Positions 43,994 through 52,746 of a stretch of DNA of 64,000 nucleotides are shown one piece after another. Source of the DNA: Clostridiales bacterium (GTDB lineage Bacteria > Bacillota > Clostridia > Oscillospirales > Oscillospiraceae); NCBI GenBank assembly GCA_004556755.1, contig SFFW01000006.1, positions 119,079 to 183,078 of the forward strand, read 5' to 3'. A model generated the notes under the pieces. The model had not been told where the DNA came from. It ran no database searches and saw nothing but the letters and a program-made list of their open reading frames with translations. Made by a program: the position numbers and the translations under genes. Each line of letters begins with the position of its first letter. Position 1 is the first letter of the stretch.

Positions 43994-45562
43994 TTAAATT
44001 CCGAAGAATTCGGACAGCTGACCGTAGAGAACAACGATCATGCCGAGCGGAGTGATGACCTTGTAGCAGATGTTGAAGAAGGTCTTGCCCCACATCTTGG
44101 TGCCGGAGGCTTCGATCTCTTCCTTGACCATGTCGATCTTCCAGATCCAGCCTATCGCAAACGCCATGATCATTGCGCCGACAGGCATGATGATGCCCTC
44201 CGAAATAACGTCGTAGAAGTCAAGCCAGCAGTCGTTCCAAGTCTTTGTGGTGTTCAGATAGTAGGTTGTGGACTCGTCAAAGGCTGTACCCTTTTCGACG
44301 GCGGTGTAAGCTCCGTCTTCACCGAGAGTGTAGTAAGTAGTGTCTTTGTCAAATCCCTTAATACCTTCGGCTTCTGCCCAGTCCAATCCGAACAGCTCTG
44401 CGGGAGTGGGCAGAGCAGCGCCGTTTGCGGTGCCCATGCCGATACCGTCAAGTGCGGTGGGGAGGCAGAAGATGAGGATGATGATGGAGAAAACAAGAGC
44501 GGTGATTCTTCTCTTGGGCGCCTTGCCCTTTGCAATGTCGCTGTCTATCTTTGTTGCGGTGATAGCCTCAAGCAGGGACATGGAGGAGGAGATTGCTGCG
44601 ATGAAAACGAGGAAGTAGAACAGGAAGCCCATGAGGTCGCCGATAAAGCCGCCCATGTTGTAGAAAACTGCCTGCATGGAGTCGAAGAGGAGGCCGGGGC
44701 CGCCGCGGGTGTTGCCCTCGAGGAATGCGTAGCAAGCGGGCATAACGATCATACCGGCCATGATAGCTGCGAGGGTATCCATAACAACGACGATGACGGC
44801 GTTTCTCTGGAGGTGCTCCTTCTTGCTCATGTAGGAGCCGTAGGTGATCATAGCGCCCATGCCGAGGGACAGGGAGAAGAACATCTGACCTGCTGCGGTC
44901 TTGAGAACCTTGAGGAAGTCTTCCTTCAGAGGATCGATGTTGAGTCCGAACATGAACTGGTAGCCGCCGACAGCGCCGGGCTGAACGGCAACGTAAACGA
45001 TAACGATGATGAGGATGACGAAGAGGCAGGGCATACCGACATTGCAGAACTTCTCGATACCGCCGCCTACGCCGCCGCAGACGATAGCGGTGTTGATAGC
45101 AATGAAGATGACGGTCCAAAGAACCATCTGAACGCCGTTTATACGGAATGCACCGTAGAAATCGGTTGCGGTCTCAACGCCCCAGGTGTTCCAGCCAATC
45201 ATTGCGGTCAGGTAGCTGCAAGCGTAGCGCATGACCATGCCGCCGAGAACCATGTAGAAGCAGAGGATGACGAACGGAGCGATAACTGCCATGTAGCCCA
45301 GCCAAGTGAACTTCTTGCTGATCTTGCGGTATGCCGCAATGGGGCTCATGCCGGTCTTACGTCCGATAACGTGCTCGCCGATCATAACAGCCAGACCGAC
45401 GAATGCTGCGAGAATGAGGTAGATGAGCAGGAAGGCGAAGCCGCCGTTTGAGCCCATCTTGTACGGGAAGCCCCAAATGTTGCCCAGACCGACCGCAGAA
45501 CCGACAGCGGCCATGATAAAAGCAAAGCTGGAGCCAAACCCTTCACGATTTGTGTTTTCCAT
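43994..45562 (-). CDS. Neurotransmitter:sodium symporter (NSS/SNF) family transporter
   Basis: This 522-residue protein has eleven or more membrane segments and the NSS start motif FAFIMAAVGSAVGLGNIWGF, in which the Na+ and substrate sites lie. Members import amino acids with Na+. Between residues about 378 and 445 it carries an insert absent from ordinary relatives, with two copies of FDxxTTYY (404-411 and 428-435), in a loop that should face outward. The substrate is unknown; an amino acid such as Tyr or Trp would be typical. Codon use is of the highly expressed type. Confidence 0.93.
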   Translation of the reverse strand: MENTNREGFGSSFAFIMAAVGSAVGLGNIWGFPYKMGSNGGFAFLLIYLILAAFVGLAVMIGEHVIGRKTGMSPIAAYRKISKKFTWLGYMAVIAPFVILCFYMVLGGMVMRYACSYLTAMIGWNTWGVETATDFYGAFRINGVQMVLWTVIFIAINTAIVCGGVGGGIEKFCNVGMPCLFVILIIVIVYVAVQPGAVGGYQFMFGLNIDPLKEDFLKVLKTAAGQMFFSLSLGMGAMITYGSYMSKKEHLQRNAVIVVVMDTLAAIMAGMIVMPACYAFLEGNTRGGPGLLFDSMQAVFYNMGGFIGDLMGFLFYFLVFIAAISSSMSLLEAITATKIDSDIAKGKAPKRRITALVFSIIILIFCLPTALDGIGMGTANGAALPTPAELFGLDWAEAEGIKGFDKDTTYYTLGEDGAYTAVEKGTAFDESTTYYLNTTKTWNDCWLDFYDVISEGIIMPVGAMIMAFAIGWIWKIDMVKEEIEASGTKMWGKTFFNICYKVITPLGMIVVLYGQLSEFFGI

Positions 45563-46108
45563 TACTTTCTCTCCTTATTAAATTTGCAATTTTGCATCGG
45601 CTTTCGGGAACTTGCCCGCATACCGTTTACAGTATGTTCAATTTTAAAACATCCTATGGAGATTTCAATAGCTGTACGTCGGAATTAACTCCGTATTAAC
45701 ACGAAAGGTCATTCTCTTTGCGGAAACTTATGACCGGACGCATAAAAATGCTGTTAAAAATTGCGCAAATGCCATTTTTTTGATACAAAAAGCCGCAAAT
45801 ATTGTTGATTCTGTAACAAAACTACGGAAGCGGGCGTTAAGCTCTTTAACGGTTTGTCAAACAATTCACAGTGTTTTGAGGGCGAAAAAACGTAAATTTC
45901 GGGCGTGCTTTCGTTTTATGCGGAGGCTCCGGCATTTGCTAATAAGTATGCGCCGCCGCCTGCGAATATCACAGAGCCGACCGACATATAGCGAGGTAAA
46001 TCGAAAAATTTTTTGCAAAAAGCTGCGAAATACATCCCCCGGGGGAGCTTGCGGAGGCGTTTTCGGGATGTTAAAATGCAGACAAGATAAAAAACGGGAG
46101 GACACGCC
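45563..46108. other. Long intergenic region between divergent genes
   Basis: No convincing gene in 546 nt. Near the NSS start a partial inverted repeat (ATAC/GTAT arms around 45620-45636) might be an operator. The middle is AT-rich. The right end carries the promoter of the methyltransferase-ABC operon (46049-46077) and a CCCCCGGGGG palindrome near 46037-46045. Confidence 0.55.
46049..46077 (+). promoter_or_regulatory. Predicted promoter of the methyltransferase-ABC operon
   Basis: TTGCGG (46049-46054), 17-nt spacer and TAAAAT (46072-46077), about 31 nt before the methyltransferase ATG. Confidence 0.55.
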
Positions 46109-46867
46109 ATGAACGAGCTTCTTGATTCCATAGAGCGCTACTGGACTCGCAGAGCGCCGTCGTACACCGAGGTCATAAACGGAAACCTCGCAGGCGAGTG
46201 GGAGGGCGTATGGGCAAACGAGCTTATATCGCATTTTCCGACCGCCGAGGGGAGAGCGCTGAGAGTCCTCGACATCGGCACGGGACCGGGCTTTTATGCG
46301 ATCATTCTCGCAAAGCGGGGCTTTGAGGTGACGGCGGTGGACTACTCCGAGGGTATGCTGCGTGAGGCAAGGAACAACGCCGGAGCGCTTGCGGACAAGA
46401 TTCGTTTTATGCGTATGGACGCACACGAGCTTGACTTTCCCGACGACAGCTTTGACGTCATCGTGACCCGCAACCTGACGTGGAACCTCTCCGACCCCGT
46501 GAAGGCGTACCGTGATTGGATGCGTGTGCTGCGTCCCGGCGGCGTCCTGCTCAATTTCGACGCAAACTGGTATTCCTACTTATTTAATGAAGAGAAGCAG
46601 CGTGAGCATAAGGCGGACAGGGAAAACGTCGCCAAGGCGGGTCTTTCCGACCACGAGGCTTACGACGAGAGCGACGTCATGGAGGAGATCACCCGCAGAC
46701 AGCCGATGGGCAGGCTCATGCGTCCCCAGTGGGACAAGGATACCCTCAAGGGCATGGGCTTTAGCGCCGTCGCTGCGGACACCGACATTGGCAGCAGAGT
46801 TTGGAATTACGAGGAGCGCATGAACTATGCCTCCACTCCCGGCTTTATGATATGCGCCGTGAAATGA
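46109..46867 (+). CDS. Class I SAM-dependent methyltransferase, first of two
   Basis: This 252-residue protein has the SAM motif I VLDIGTGPGFY (about residues 52-62), an acidic motif II (VTAVDYSEGML) and RNLTWNL and WMRVLRPGGVLLNFDANW, features of COG2226-type methyltransferases. The substrate is unknown. A second, clearly related methyltransferase (52746) closes the same operon. GGGAGG precedes the ATG. It leads the binding-protein gene by 12 nt, so it is likely cotranscribed with the transporter. Confidence 0.85.
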   Translation: MNELLDSIERYWTRRAPSYTEVINGNLAGEWEGVWANELISHFPTAEGRALRVLDIGTGPGFYAIILAKRGFEVTAVDYSEGMLREARNNAGALADKIRFMRMDAHELDFPDDSFDVIVTRNLTWNLSDPVKAYRDWMRVLRPGGVLLNFDANWYSYLFNEEKQREHKADRENVAKAGLSDHEAYDESDVMEEITRRQPMGRLMRPQWDKDTLKGMGFSAVAADTDIGSRVWNYEERMNYASTPGFMICAVK

Positions 46868-46879
46868 AAGGAAAATGAG

Positions 46880-48397
46880 ATGAAGAAAAGACTTGTTGCG
46901 ATAATACTTGCGCTCGTGCTTCTATTTGCACTGTGCGCCTGCTCCGGCGGAGAGAATAAAAACGACGAAAAGATACTGCGCTTGGGCGAGAGCTTTGCTT
47001 ATGCAAGCCTCGATCCTCACAAGGATTACAACAGTTGGGGTACGAGTGCTTACGGACTGACCGAGGCGCTGTTTAAAATGAACGACCGCTCCGTCATGGA
47101 GCCCTTGCTTGCGGAAAAGGCGGAGGTCTCCGAGGACGGACTTACATGGACCGTGACGCTTAAAGACGGAGTGTGCTTTTCAAACGGCAATGCCGTGACG
47201 GCGGAGATGGTCATCCGCAACATCGAGCGCCTTGCCGAGGTGAACGAGCGCTTTGCCTACCTTGCGGACTTTGAGTATAAAGCGACGTCCGACGCCGTGT
47301 TTACGATCACGACGCCGGAGGTCTACCCTACGATGCTCAACGAGCTTGCGACGCCGGAGCTTGCGATACTCGACCTTGACGCAAGCAAGGATATAGACAA
47401 CGCCCCCGTCGCCACGGGACCCTTTGTCGTCAAGTCCTTCGTCCCGGAGAGCACGGTCGAGGTCAGCCGCAACGAAAATTACTGGGACGGCGACGTGAAG
47501 CTCGACGGTGCGGTGTTCTACTATATGCCCGACGACGAGAGCAAGCTCATGGCGATGCAGAACGGCGAGATCGACGGCTATGCCGGCGTCAGCGCCGCCT
47601 CCGCCGAGATATTCTCGGCAGACCCCGACCGCTACGTTTTGACCGACGTTGCGGCGACACGTCTGCAATTCTACATCCTGAACGAAAACCGAATGTCGGA
47701 TGAAGTGCGAAAGGCGATAAACCTTACCGTTGACTGCGATGCGATAGCCGAGTACCTCTCCGGCACGGTGTCTCCCGCAGTCGGACCGTTTGGAGAAAAC
47801 ACCGCATACGGCAAGGTCACAAAGCCCGCAGCGGATACCGCAGCGGCAAAGAAGACCTTGGAGGATGCGGGCTACACCCTCAATTCCGACGGCATATACG
47901 AAAAGGGCGGAAAACCCCTGAGCCTCAAGATATGCTACTACCCCTCACGCTCGCTCGACTCCATCGCAGTCATAATGCAGCAGCAGCTCAAAGCGGTCGG
48001 CATCGCTTCGACCGTGGAGTCCTACGAGGACCCGGACGGCACCTATATCGCCACCGGCGACTTTGACATTGCGCTCTACTGCATGATAGCGGACAAAAAC
48101 GGCGACCCGTTCTACTTCATCGACTGCACCCTGCGCAGCGGGGCGCCATACAACTGCGGCGGCTTTGAAAGTGCCGAGTGCGATGCGCTCATAGCGCAGC
48201 TCAGGTACGAGACCGATGCCGATAAGCGCTCCGAGCTTGCAAACAAAATAGTCCAGATCGCCATAGACGACAACGCATTCGGCTATGTGGGGCTGTTCAA
48301 CAAGATAAGCGTCACGGCGCCCGGCGTCACGGGGATCGCAGAAAACTGCCCCTTTGACTTTTACAGAATAGACGCTGACACCGACATCGTGCGCTGA
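46880..48397 (+). CDS. ABC transporter substrate-binding lipoprotein (NikA/OppA family)
   Basis: This 505-residue protein has a lipoprotein signal (lipobox LCAC, Cys21) and the SBP_bac_5 fold, with LTWTVTLKDGVCFSNG near residue 90 and APVATGPFVVKSF. It captures a ligand outside the membrane for the permeases downstream. NikA and OppA bind nickel chelates, peptides or opine metallophores; the ligand cannot be read from sequence. A terminator-like hairpin follows (48415-48446), so this gene may be expressed more than the permeases. Confidence 0.88.
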   Translation: MKKRLVAIILALVLLFALCACSGGENKNDEKILRLGESFAYASLDPHKDYNSWGTSAYGLTEALFKMNDRSVMEPLLAEKAEVSEDGLTWTVTLKDGVCFSNGNAVTAEMVIRNIERLAEVNERFAYLADFEYKATSDAVFTITTPEVYPTMLNELATPELAILDLDASKDIDNAPVATGPFVVKSFVPESTVEVSRNENYWDGDVKLDGAVFYYMPDDESKLMAMQNGEIDGYAGVSAASAEIFSADPDRYVLTDVAATRLQFYILNENRMSDEVRKAINLTVDCDAIAEYLSGTVSPAVGPFGENTAYGKVTKPAADTAAAKKTLEDAGYTLNSDGIYEKGGKPLSLKICYYPSRSLDSIAVIMQQQLKAVGIASTVESYEDPDGTYIATGDFDIALYCMIADKNGDPFYFIDCTLRSGAPYNCGGFESAECDALIAQLRYETDADKRSELANKIVQIAIDDNAFGYVGLFNKISVTAPGVTGIAENCPFDFYRIDADTDIVR

Positions 48398-48414
48398 GAA
48401 AATTTTGAGCCTTG

Positions 48415-48446
48415 CCTGCGCAGGGGTGACCCTGCGCAGGTTTTTT
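48415..48446 (+). terminator. Intraoperon terminator/attenuator after the binding protein
   Basis: A perfect 11-bp stem CCTGCGCAGGG/CCCTGCGCAGG with a GTGA loop and a T6 tail, between the binding protein and the first permease. It probably lowers transcription of the later genes. Confidence 0.85.
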
Positions 48447-48469
48447 AAGCATAAGGAAGGAGGCACGGC

Positions 48470-49411
48470 ATGAAAAAGTACATAGCGAAAAGACTTTTGC
48501 AGCTTGTCGTAGTCGTGCTGGGGCTGAGCTTCCTTACCTTTGCGCTGATGTATATCGCACCCGGCGACCCCGCCGAAAAGAAGCTGTCGGCACAGGGCAT
48601 TGCCGTTGACCCGGAGGTGCTTGCGGCGACGAGAGCGGAGATGGGACTCGACCGCCCGTTTTTGGAGCAGTACGCCGACTGGCTCGGCGGACTGTTTTCC
48701 GGCGACTTGGGCGAGTCATACCGCAGCGGCAGAGCCGTTGCGGATATGCTCGGTGAGAGCTTTGTTTACACCTTGGAGCTTACGGTCCTGAGCCTTGCGG
48801 CAGCGCTCGCAATATCGCTGCCGCTGGCGCTGCTTGCGGCGGTGCGGCAAAACGGCATTGCGGACTTTCTCGTGCGCATTTTCAGCTTCATCGGCAATTC
48901 GCTGCCGAATTTTCTCATCTCCGTTTTGCTGATGTACTACTTCTGCGTAAAGCTGCGGCTGCTGCCTGTCATATCGGACGGAAGTGCGAAGGGCTTTATC
49001 CTGCCCTGCCTTGCGCTTGCGATACCGCTTGCAAGCCGCTTTGTGCGGCAGTTCCGTGCGGAGATACTTGAGCAGCTCGGCAAGGAGTACGTCGATGCGG
49101 CGCTTTCAAGGGGCGTTAAGATGCGCTACATTCTGTTTTGCAACGTCCTGCACAATGCGCTCATACCCATGATAACGCTTACGGCGCTTTCGGTGGGTAC
49201 GCTTATGGGCGGCAGCGTCGTTATTGAGACGGTGTTCCGCCTGCCGGGACTCGGCAAGCTCGCCATGGATGCGATAAGCGCAAGGGACTACCCCGTGATA
49301 CAGGGATTTGTGCTGCTGTCGTCGGGCATCTACGTTCTCCTAAACCTTGCTGCCGACCTGCTGTACCGTGCCGTCGATCCCCGTGTGGAGGAAGGCGGTG
49401 ACGCAGGGTGA
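48470..49411 (+). CDS. ABC transporter permease, NikB/DppB type
   Basis: This 313-residue membrane protein has six spans and the BPD_transp_1 motif (EYVDAALSRGVKMR) that docks onto the ATPase. MKKYIAKRLLQLVVVVLGLS is the typical start. It pairs with the permease encoded next, overlapping it by 4 nt (GTGA). Confidence 0.93.
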   Translation: MKKYIAKRLLQLVVVVLGLSFLTFALMYIAPGDPAEKKLSAQGIAVDPEVLAATRAEMGLDRPFLEQYADWLGGLFSGDLGESYRSGRAVADMLGESFVYTLELTVLSLAAALAISLPLALLAAVRQNGIADFLVRIFSFIGNSLPNFLISVLLMYYFCVKLRLLPVISDGSAKGFILPCLALAIPLASRFVRQFRAEILEQLGKEYVDAALSRGVKMRYILFCNVLHNALIPMITLTALSVGTLMGGSVVIETVFRLPGLGKLAMDAISARDYPVIQGFVLLSSGIYVLLNLAADLLYRAVDPRVEEGGDAG

Positions 49412-50241
49412 AAACGAAAAGAAAAAGCGCAAAGCGCCTGAAGCGCCGTGCGACAGTACTTCTTATACTGGCAGCGGCGCTGCTTGCACTGAGCCTTGCC
49501 GCACCGCTTCTTATGCCGAACGACCCCGACGCAACGGATGCGCAGAGCATGAACCTTCCGCCGGATGCCGAGCATCCTTTGGGAACCGACCGCTACGGCA
49601 GATGCGTTTTGTCCCGTGTGCTTGCGGGTGCGGAGACCTCAATATTCTCCGCCGTGGCGCTCGTGCTTATCACCTTCATTATCGGCACCGCCCTCGGCAT
49701 GGCGGCGGGCTACTTCGGCGGCGTGACGGACACCGTCATAATGCGCCTTGCGGACATTATGCTCGCCTTCCCGCAGATGGTGCTGGCGATTGCGGTCGCC
49801 GGAATTCTCGGCGGCGGCATGGTTAACGCCATGCTCGCAATGGGTGTTTCCGCTTGGACGCTGTACGCAAGGCTTGCCAGAGCGCAGGTCATTGCGCTCA
49901 AAAAGGAGCCCTTCGTGAGCGCAGCCCGGCTCTCCGGCTGCGGAAGCTTTAAGGTGATGACAAAGTACCTTCTGCCCAACATGCTCGGACCCTTGGCGGT
50001 CAATGCTGCAACGCAGCTCGGCGTTATGATGATGGGCATTGCGGGACTGTCCTTCCTCGGCATCGGCGTAGCGGAGCCGCAGGCGGAGTGGGGCAGCATG
50101 ATAAATCAGGGCAGAGCCTATATGCAGCTTGCGCCGTGGGCGGTGCTTGCACCCGCCGGGGCGATGGTCGTCACGGTCATGGTGTTCAATCTACTCGGCG
50201 ATACGCTGCGTGACCTTGCGGATACGGAGGCGGTAAAATGA
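49408..50241 (+). CDS. ABC transporter permease, NikC/DppC type
   Basis: This 277-residue membrane protein has about five or six spans, the NikC-type N-terminus, DPDATDAQSMNLPPDAEHPL, and the docking motif FVSAARLSGCGSF. The start is GTG overlapping the previous stop; the next gene overlaps it by ATGA. It forms the channel with the NikB-type partner. Confidence 0.93.
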   Translation: MKTKRKSAKRLKRRATVLLILAAALLALSLAAPLLMPNDPDATDAQSMNLPPDAEHPLGTDRYGRCVLSRVLAGAETSIFSAVALVLITFIIGTALGMAAGYFGGVTDTVIMRLADIMLAFPQMVLAIAVAGILGGGMVNAMLAMGVSAWTLYARLARAQVIALKKEPFVSAARLSGCGSFKVMTKYLLPNMLGPLAVNAATQLGVMMMGIAGLSFLGIGVAEPQAEWGSMINQGRAYMQLAPWAVLAPAGAMVVTVMVFNLLGDTLRDLADTEAVK

Positions 50242-51104
50242 ACGAAAAATTACTGCTTCGCGCAACGGACCTCTCCGCAGGCTACGGCGGGGAGGACGTC
50301 ATAAAAAAGCTGAGCTTCGAGCTTAAACGGGGCGAGATACTCTGCGTCGTCGGGGAATCCGGCTGCGGCAAAACGACGCTCCTGCGTGCGCTTTTGGGCA
50401 GCGCCGGCAGAGTTGAGACGACGGGCGGAAGCCTTGAGATCGCAGGCAAAGCGATCATGGGCGACGCCAGACACGAGGACGTCGGCATGATACCGCAAAA
50501 CCCCGCCGCCGCATTTAACCCTATTCGCAGCTATAAAAAGCAGTTTGCCGAAACGCTCAAAAGCCACGGAAAATACGAGGCGGGGAGCTTTGTTGAGCAG
50601 TGCCTTGACACGCTCGGTGCGCTCGGACTGACGGACGCAGAGCGCATACTCAAAAGCTGCCCATGTCAGCTTTCCGGCGGCATGAATCAAAGAATGGCGA
50701 TAGCGCTCTGTCTCATGATGGAGTATGAGCTTCTGCTGTGCGACGAGCCGACGAGCGCCCTCGACACGGTGCTGCGGCTCAAAACGGCGCAGGAGCTGAT
50801 GCGCCTGCGCAGTCTCGGACGCATCGGGCAGATAGTCGTGACGCACGATCTGGCGCTTGCCCGCATGATCGCAGACAAAACGGCGGTCATGTGCAAGGGG
50901 CGCTTTACGGAGTACGGGAGAACGGACGAGGTGCTGCGCTCTCCCGTTCACCGCTACACGCAAAGTCTCATTGCGGCGTCGCCGAAGCTCGGCGGACGCA
51001 TACCGGAAAGCCTGAGATGCGGCTGCAGCGTGAGGGGCGAAATGCGGGAGATAAGTCCCGGACATTTCGTGCTTTGCGAGGACGGAAAGGAGGTCGGGGC
51101 ATGA
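50238..51104 (+). CDS. ABC transporter ATPase, NikD/DppD type
   Basis: This 288-residue ATPase has Walker A (GESGCGKTTLLR), Q-loop, signature LSGGMNQRMAIA, Walker B (LLCDEPTSALD) and the H-loop His in VTHDLAL. The C-terminal oligopeptide-type extension is short, with a C-terminal Cys. It powers the permease pair together with the next ATPase. ATGA overlaps on both sides. Confidence 0.94.
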   Translation: MNEKLLLRATDLSAGYGGEDVIKKLSFELKRGEILCVVGESGCGKTTLLRALLGSAGRVETTGGSLEIAGKAIMGDARHEDVGMIPQNPAAAFNPIRSYKKQFAETLKSHGKYEAGSFVEQCLDTLGALGLTDAERILKSCPCQLSGGMNQRMAIALCLMMEYELLLCDEPTSALDTVLRLKTAQELMRLRSLGRIGQIVVTHDLALARMIADKTAVMCKGRFTEYGRTDEVLRSPVHRYTQSLIAASPKLGGRIPESLRCGCSVRGEMREISPGHFVLCEDGKEVGA

Positions 51105-51838
51105 ACGAGCTTCTTAAAGTCACGGAGCTTAAAAAGAGCTACCCTGCGCACGGTGGCAGACTTGAGGCGCTGTGCGGCGTGAGCCTCACTGTTGCGCCGG
51201 GTGAGATACTCGGCGTCGTCGGCGCCTCCGGCTGCGGAAAAAGCACGCTTCTGCGCCTCATATCGGGGCTTGAACGACCCGACGGCGGCGAGGTGCTTCT
51301 TGACGGAAAACGGCTGTCGCCGAGGCGCAGCCGAGAAGAAAAACAGGCGATACAAATGGTGTTTCAGGACGCCGCAGGCTCCCTTCATCCACGGCTCAGG
51401 GTGCGGTCAACGCTTGCCGACAGCATGGACGATGCAAGCGCTGAGCGCATGGCGGAGCTGTGCGAGGCGGTGGGGATAGAACCGGAAAAGTTAGACTGCT
51501 ACCCGTCGCAGCTTTCCGGCGGACAGTGCCAGCGATTTGCGATAGCGAGAGCCTTGGCGTCAAGCCCACGCATACTGCTGTGCGACGAGCCGACGAGCGC
51601 TCTCGACGTTTTGGCGCAGGCGAGGATACTGACGCTGCTGAAAACGCTTTGCAGCGAAAAGAATATGGCGATGATATTCGTGTCGCACGACCTTGCGGTC
51701 GTAAGCTCCGTCTGCGACCGTGTGCTTGTCATGAAGGACGGGCGCATAGTCGAGGAGGGCGCAGCAGGGAGCATACTCTCCTGCCCGAAGCACGAGTACA
51801 CCCGCCTGCTCATAGATTCGGTCATGGGTGAAAAGTGA
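51101..51838 (+). CDS. ABC transporter ATPase, NikE/DppF type
   Basis: This 245-residue ATPase has Walker A (GASGCGKSTLLR), signature LSGGQCQRFAIA, Walker B (LLCDEPTSALD) and SHDLAVV. The start at 51101 overlaps the preceding stop by ATGA with AGGAGGT before it. It is shorter than DppF proteins, lacking their C-terminal extension, which favours the nickel/metallophore-type NikE grouping. Confidence 0.92.
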   Translation: MNELLKVTELKKSYPAHGGRLEALCGVSLTVAPGEILGVVGASGCGKSTLLRLISGLERPDGGEVLLDGKRLSPRRSREEKQAIQMVFQDAAGSLHPRLRVRSTLADSMDDASAERMAELCEAVGIEPEKLDCYPSQLSGGQCQRFAIARALASSPRILLCDEPTSALDVLAQARILTLLKTLCSEKNMAMIFVSHDLAVVSSVCDRVLVMKDGRIVEEGAAGSILSCPKHEYTRLLIDSVMGEK

Positions 51839-52746
51839 TGAAAACACAAAGAATGACAGAGGTTCCGGGAACGTCTCTGCGCTTCCCGGAGACGATTATA
51901 TGCGGCGCACCGAGCGCAGTGAGGGTCACGGTGACGGCGGGTGTCCACAGCAGAGAATATGTCGGGATACGGGCGATGGCAAAGCTTGCGCAGAGCATAA
52001 AGGAAGATGATATCCGAGGCAGTCTGCGCCTTATCCACGCACTGAACTACGACGGCTTTATCCGCCGCAGCGCCGATGTTTTTCCCGCAGACGGGAAGAA
52101 TCTGAACAGAGTCTTTCCCAGCGACAAGGACGGCAGTGAGACGCAGAGACTTGCGGCGTTTCTTGAGTCGGAGGTGATAAATACCTCCGATTTCATCATC
52201 GACCTGCACTCAGGCGGCTTCTGCGAATACCTCACGCCGCACGTCTATTTTCAGAGCAGCGCTTCCGAGGAGGTGTGCCGTGCCTCACGGGAGCTTAGCT
52301 CGTACGTCGATGTGGGCTATGCCGTCAAAAGCAAAACGGTAAACGGCTTTTACGGTCATGCCGGGCGCTGCGGCGTTCCCGCCATACTGATCGAGCGCGG
52401 CGGCTGCGGGCTGTGGAGCGAGGCGGAGGCGGATGCCGCCTGCGCAGACGTCTTGAACATACTGAGGTTTCTCGGCGTGCTTTGGGACGACACACCCGCC
52501 GTAAAGCGCAGCCCACGGTATTTGGACGGCGGCGTGTATCTTGACGCACCGGTAAGCGGGTGCTGGCATCCGCTGAAGGCGGTGGGCGAGAGCTTTGTAC
52601 AGGGCGAAAGGCTCGGTGAGCTGAGGGACATATACGGCGAGCTTCAAGACGAGGTCATCGCCGACGAAAACGGCGTGCTGCTGTACCAAACGGCATCGCT
52701 TGGCATAGAAAAGGGTACGCCGATGATAGCTTGGGGGAAGCTTTGA
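51838..52746 (+). CDS. Succinylglutamate desuccinylase/aspartoacylase-family deacylase
   Basis: This 302-residue M14-like zinc enzyme has GVHSREYVG (zinc ligands H37 and E40), NLNRVFP, DLHSGG (third ligand) and IERGG carrying the likely catalytic Glu. Relatives remove acyl groups from N-acyl amino acids or cleave amino-acid amides. Placed directly behind the ABC ATPases (1-nt overlap), it probably processes the imported compound in the cytoplasm. It has no signal peptide. The next methyltransferase overlaps its stop by 1 nt. Confidence 0.85.
   Translation: MKTQRMTEVPGTSLRFPETIICGAPSAVRVTVTAGVHSREYVGIRAMAKLAQSIKEDDIRGSLRLIHALNYDGFIRRSADVFPADGKNLNRVFPSDKDGSETQRLAAFLESEVINTSDFIIDLHSGGFCEYLTPHVYFQSSASEEVCRASRELSSYVDVGYAVKSKTVNGFYGHAGRCGVPAILIERGGCGLWSEAEADAACADVLNILRFLGVLWDDTPAVKRSPRYLDGGVYLDAPVSGCWHPLKAVGESFVQGERLGELRDIYGELQDEVIADENGVLLYQTASLGIEKGTPMIAWGKL

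Noticed and set aside
45563..46108. Fur, Zur or NikR box for the ABC operon
   Set aside because: No sequence resembling a known box was found; the metal hypothesis rests on family only.
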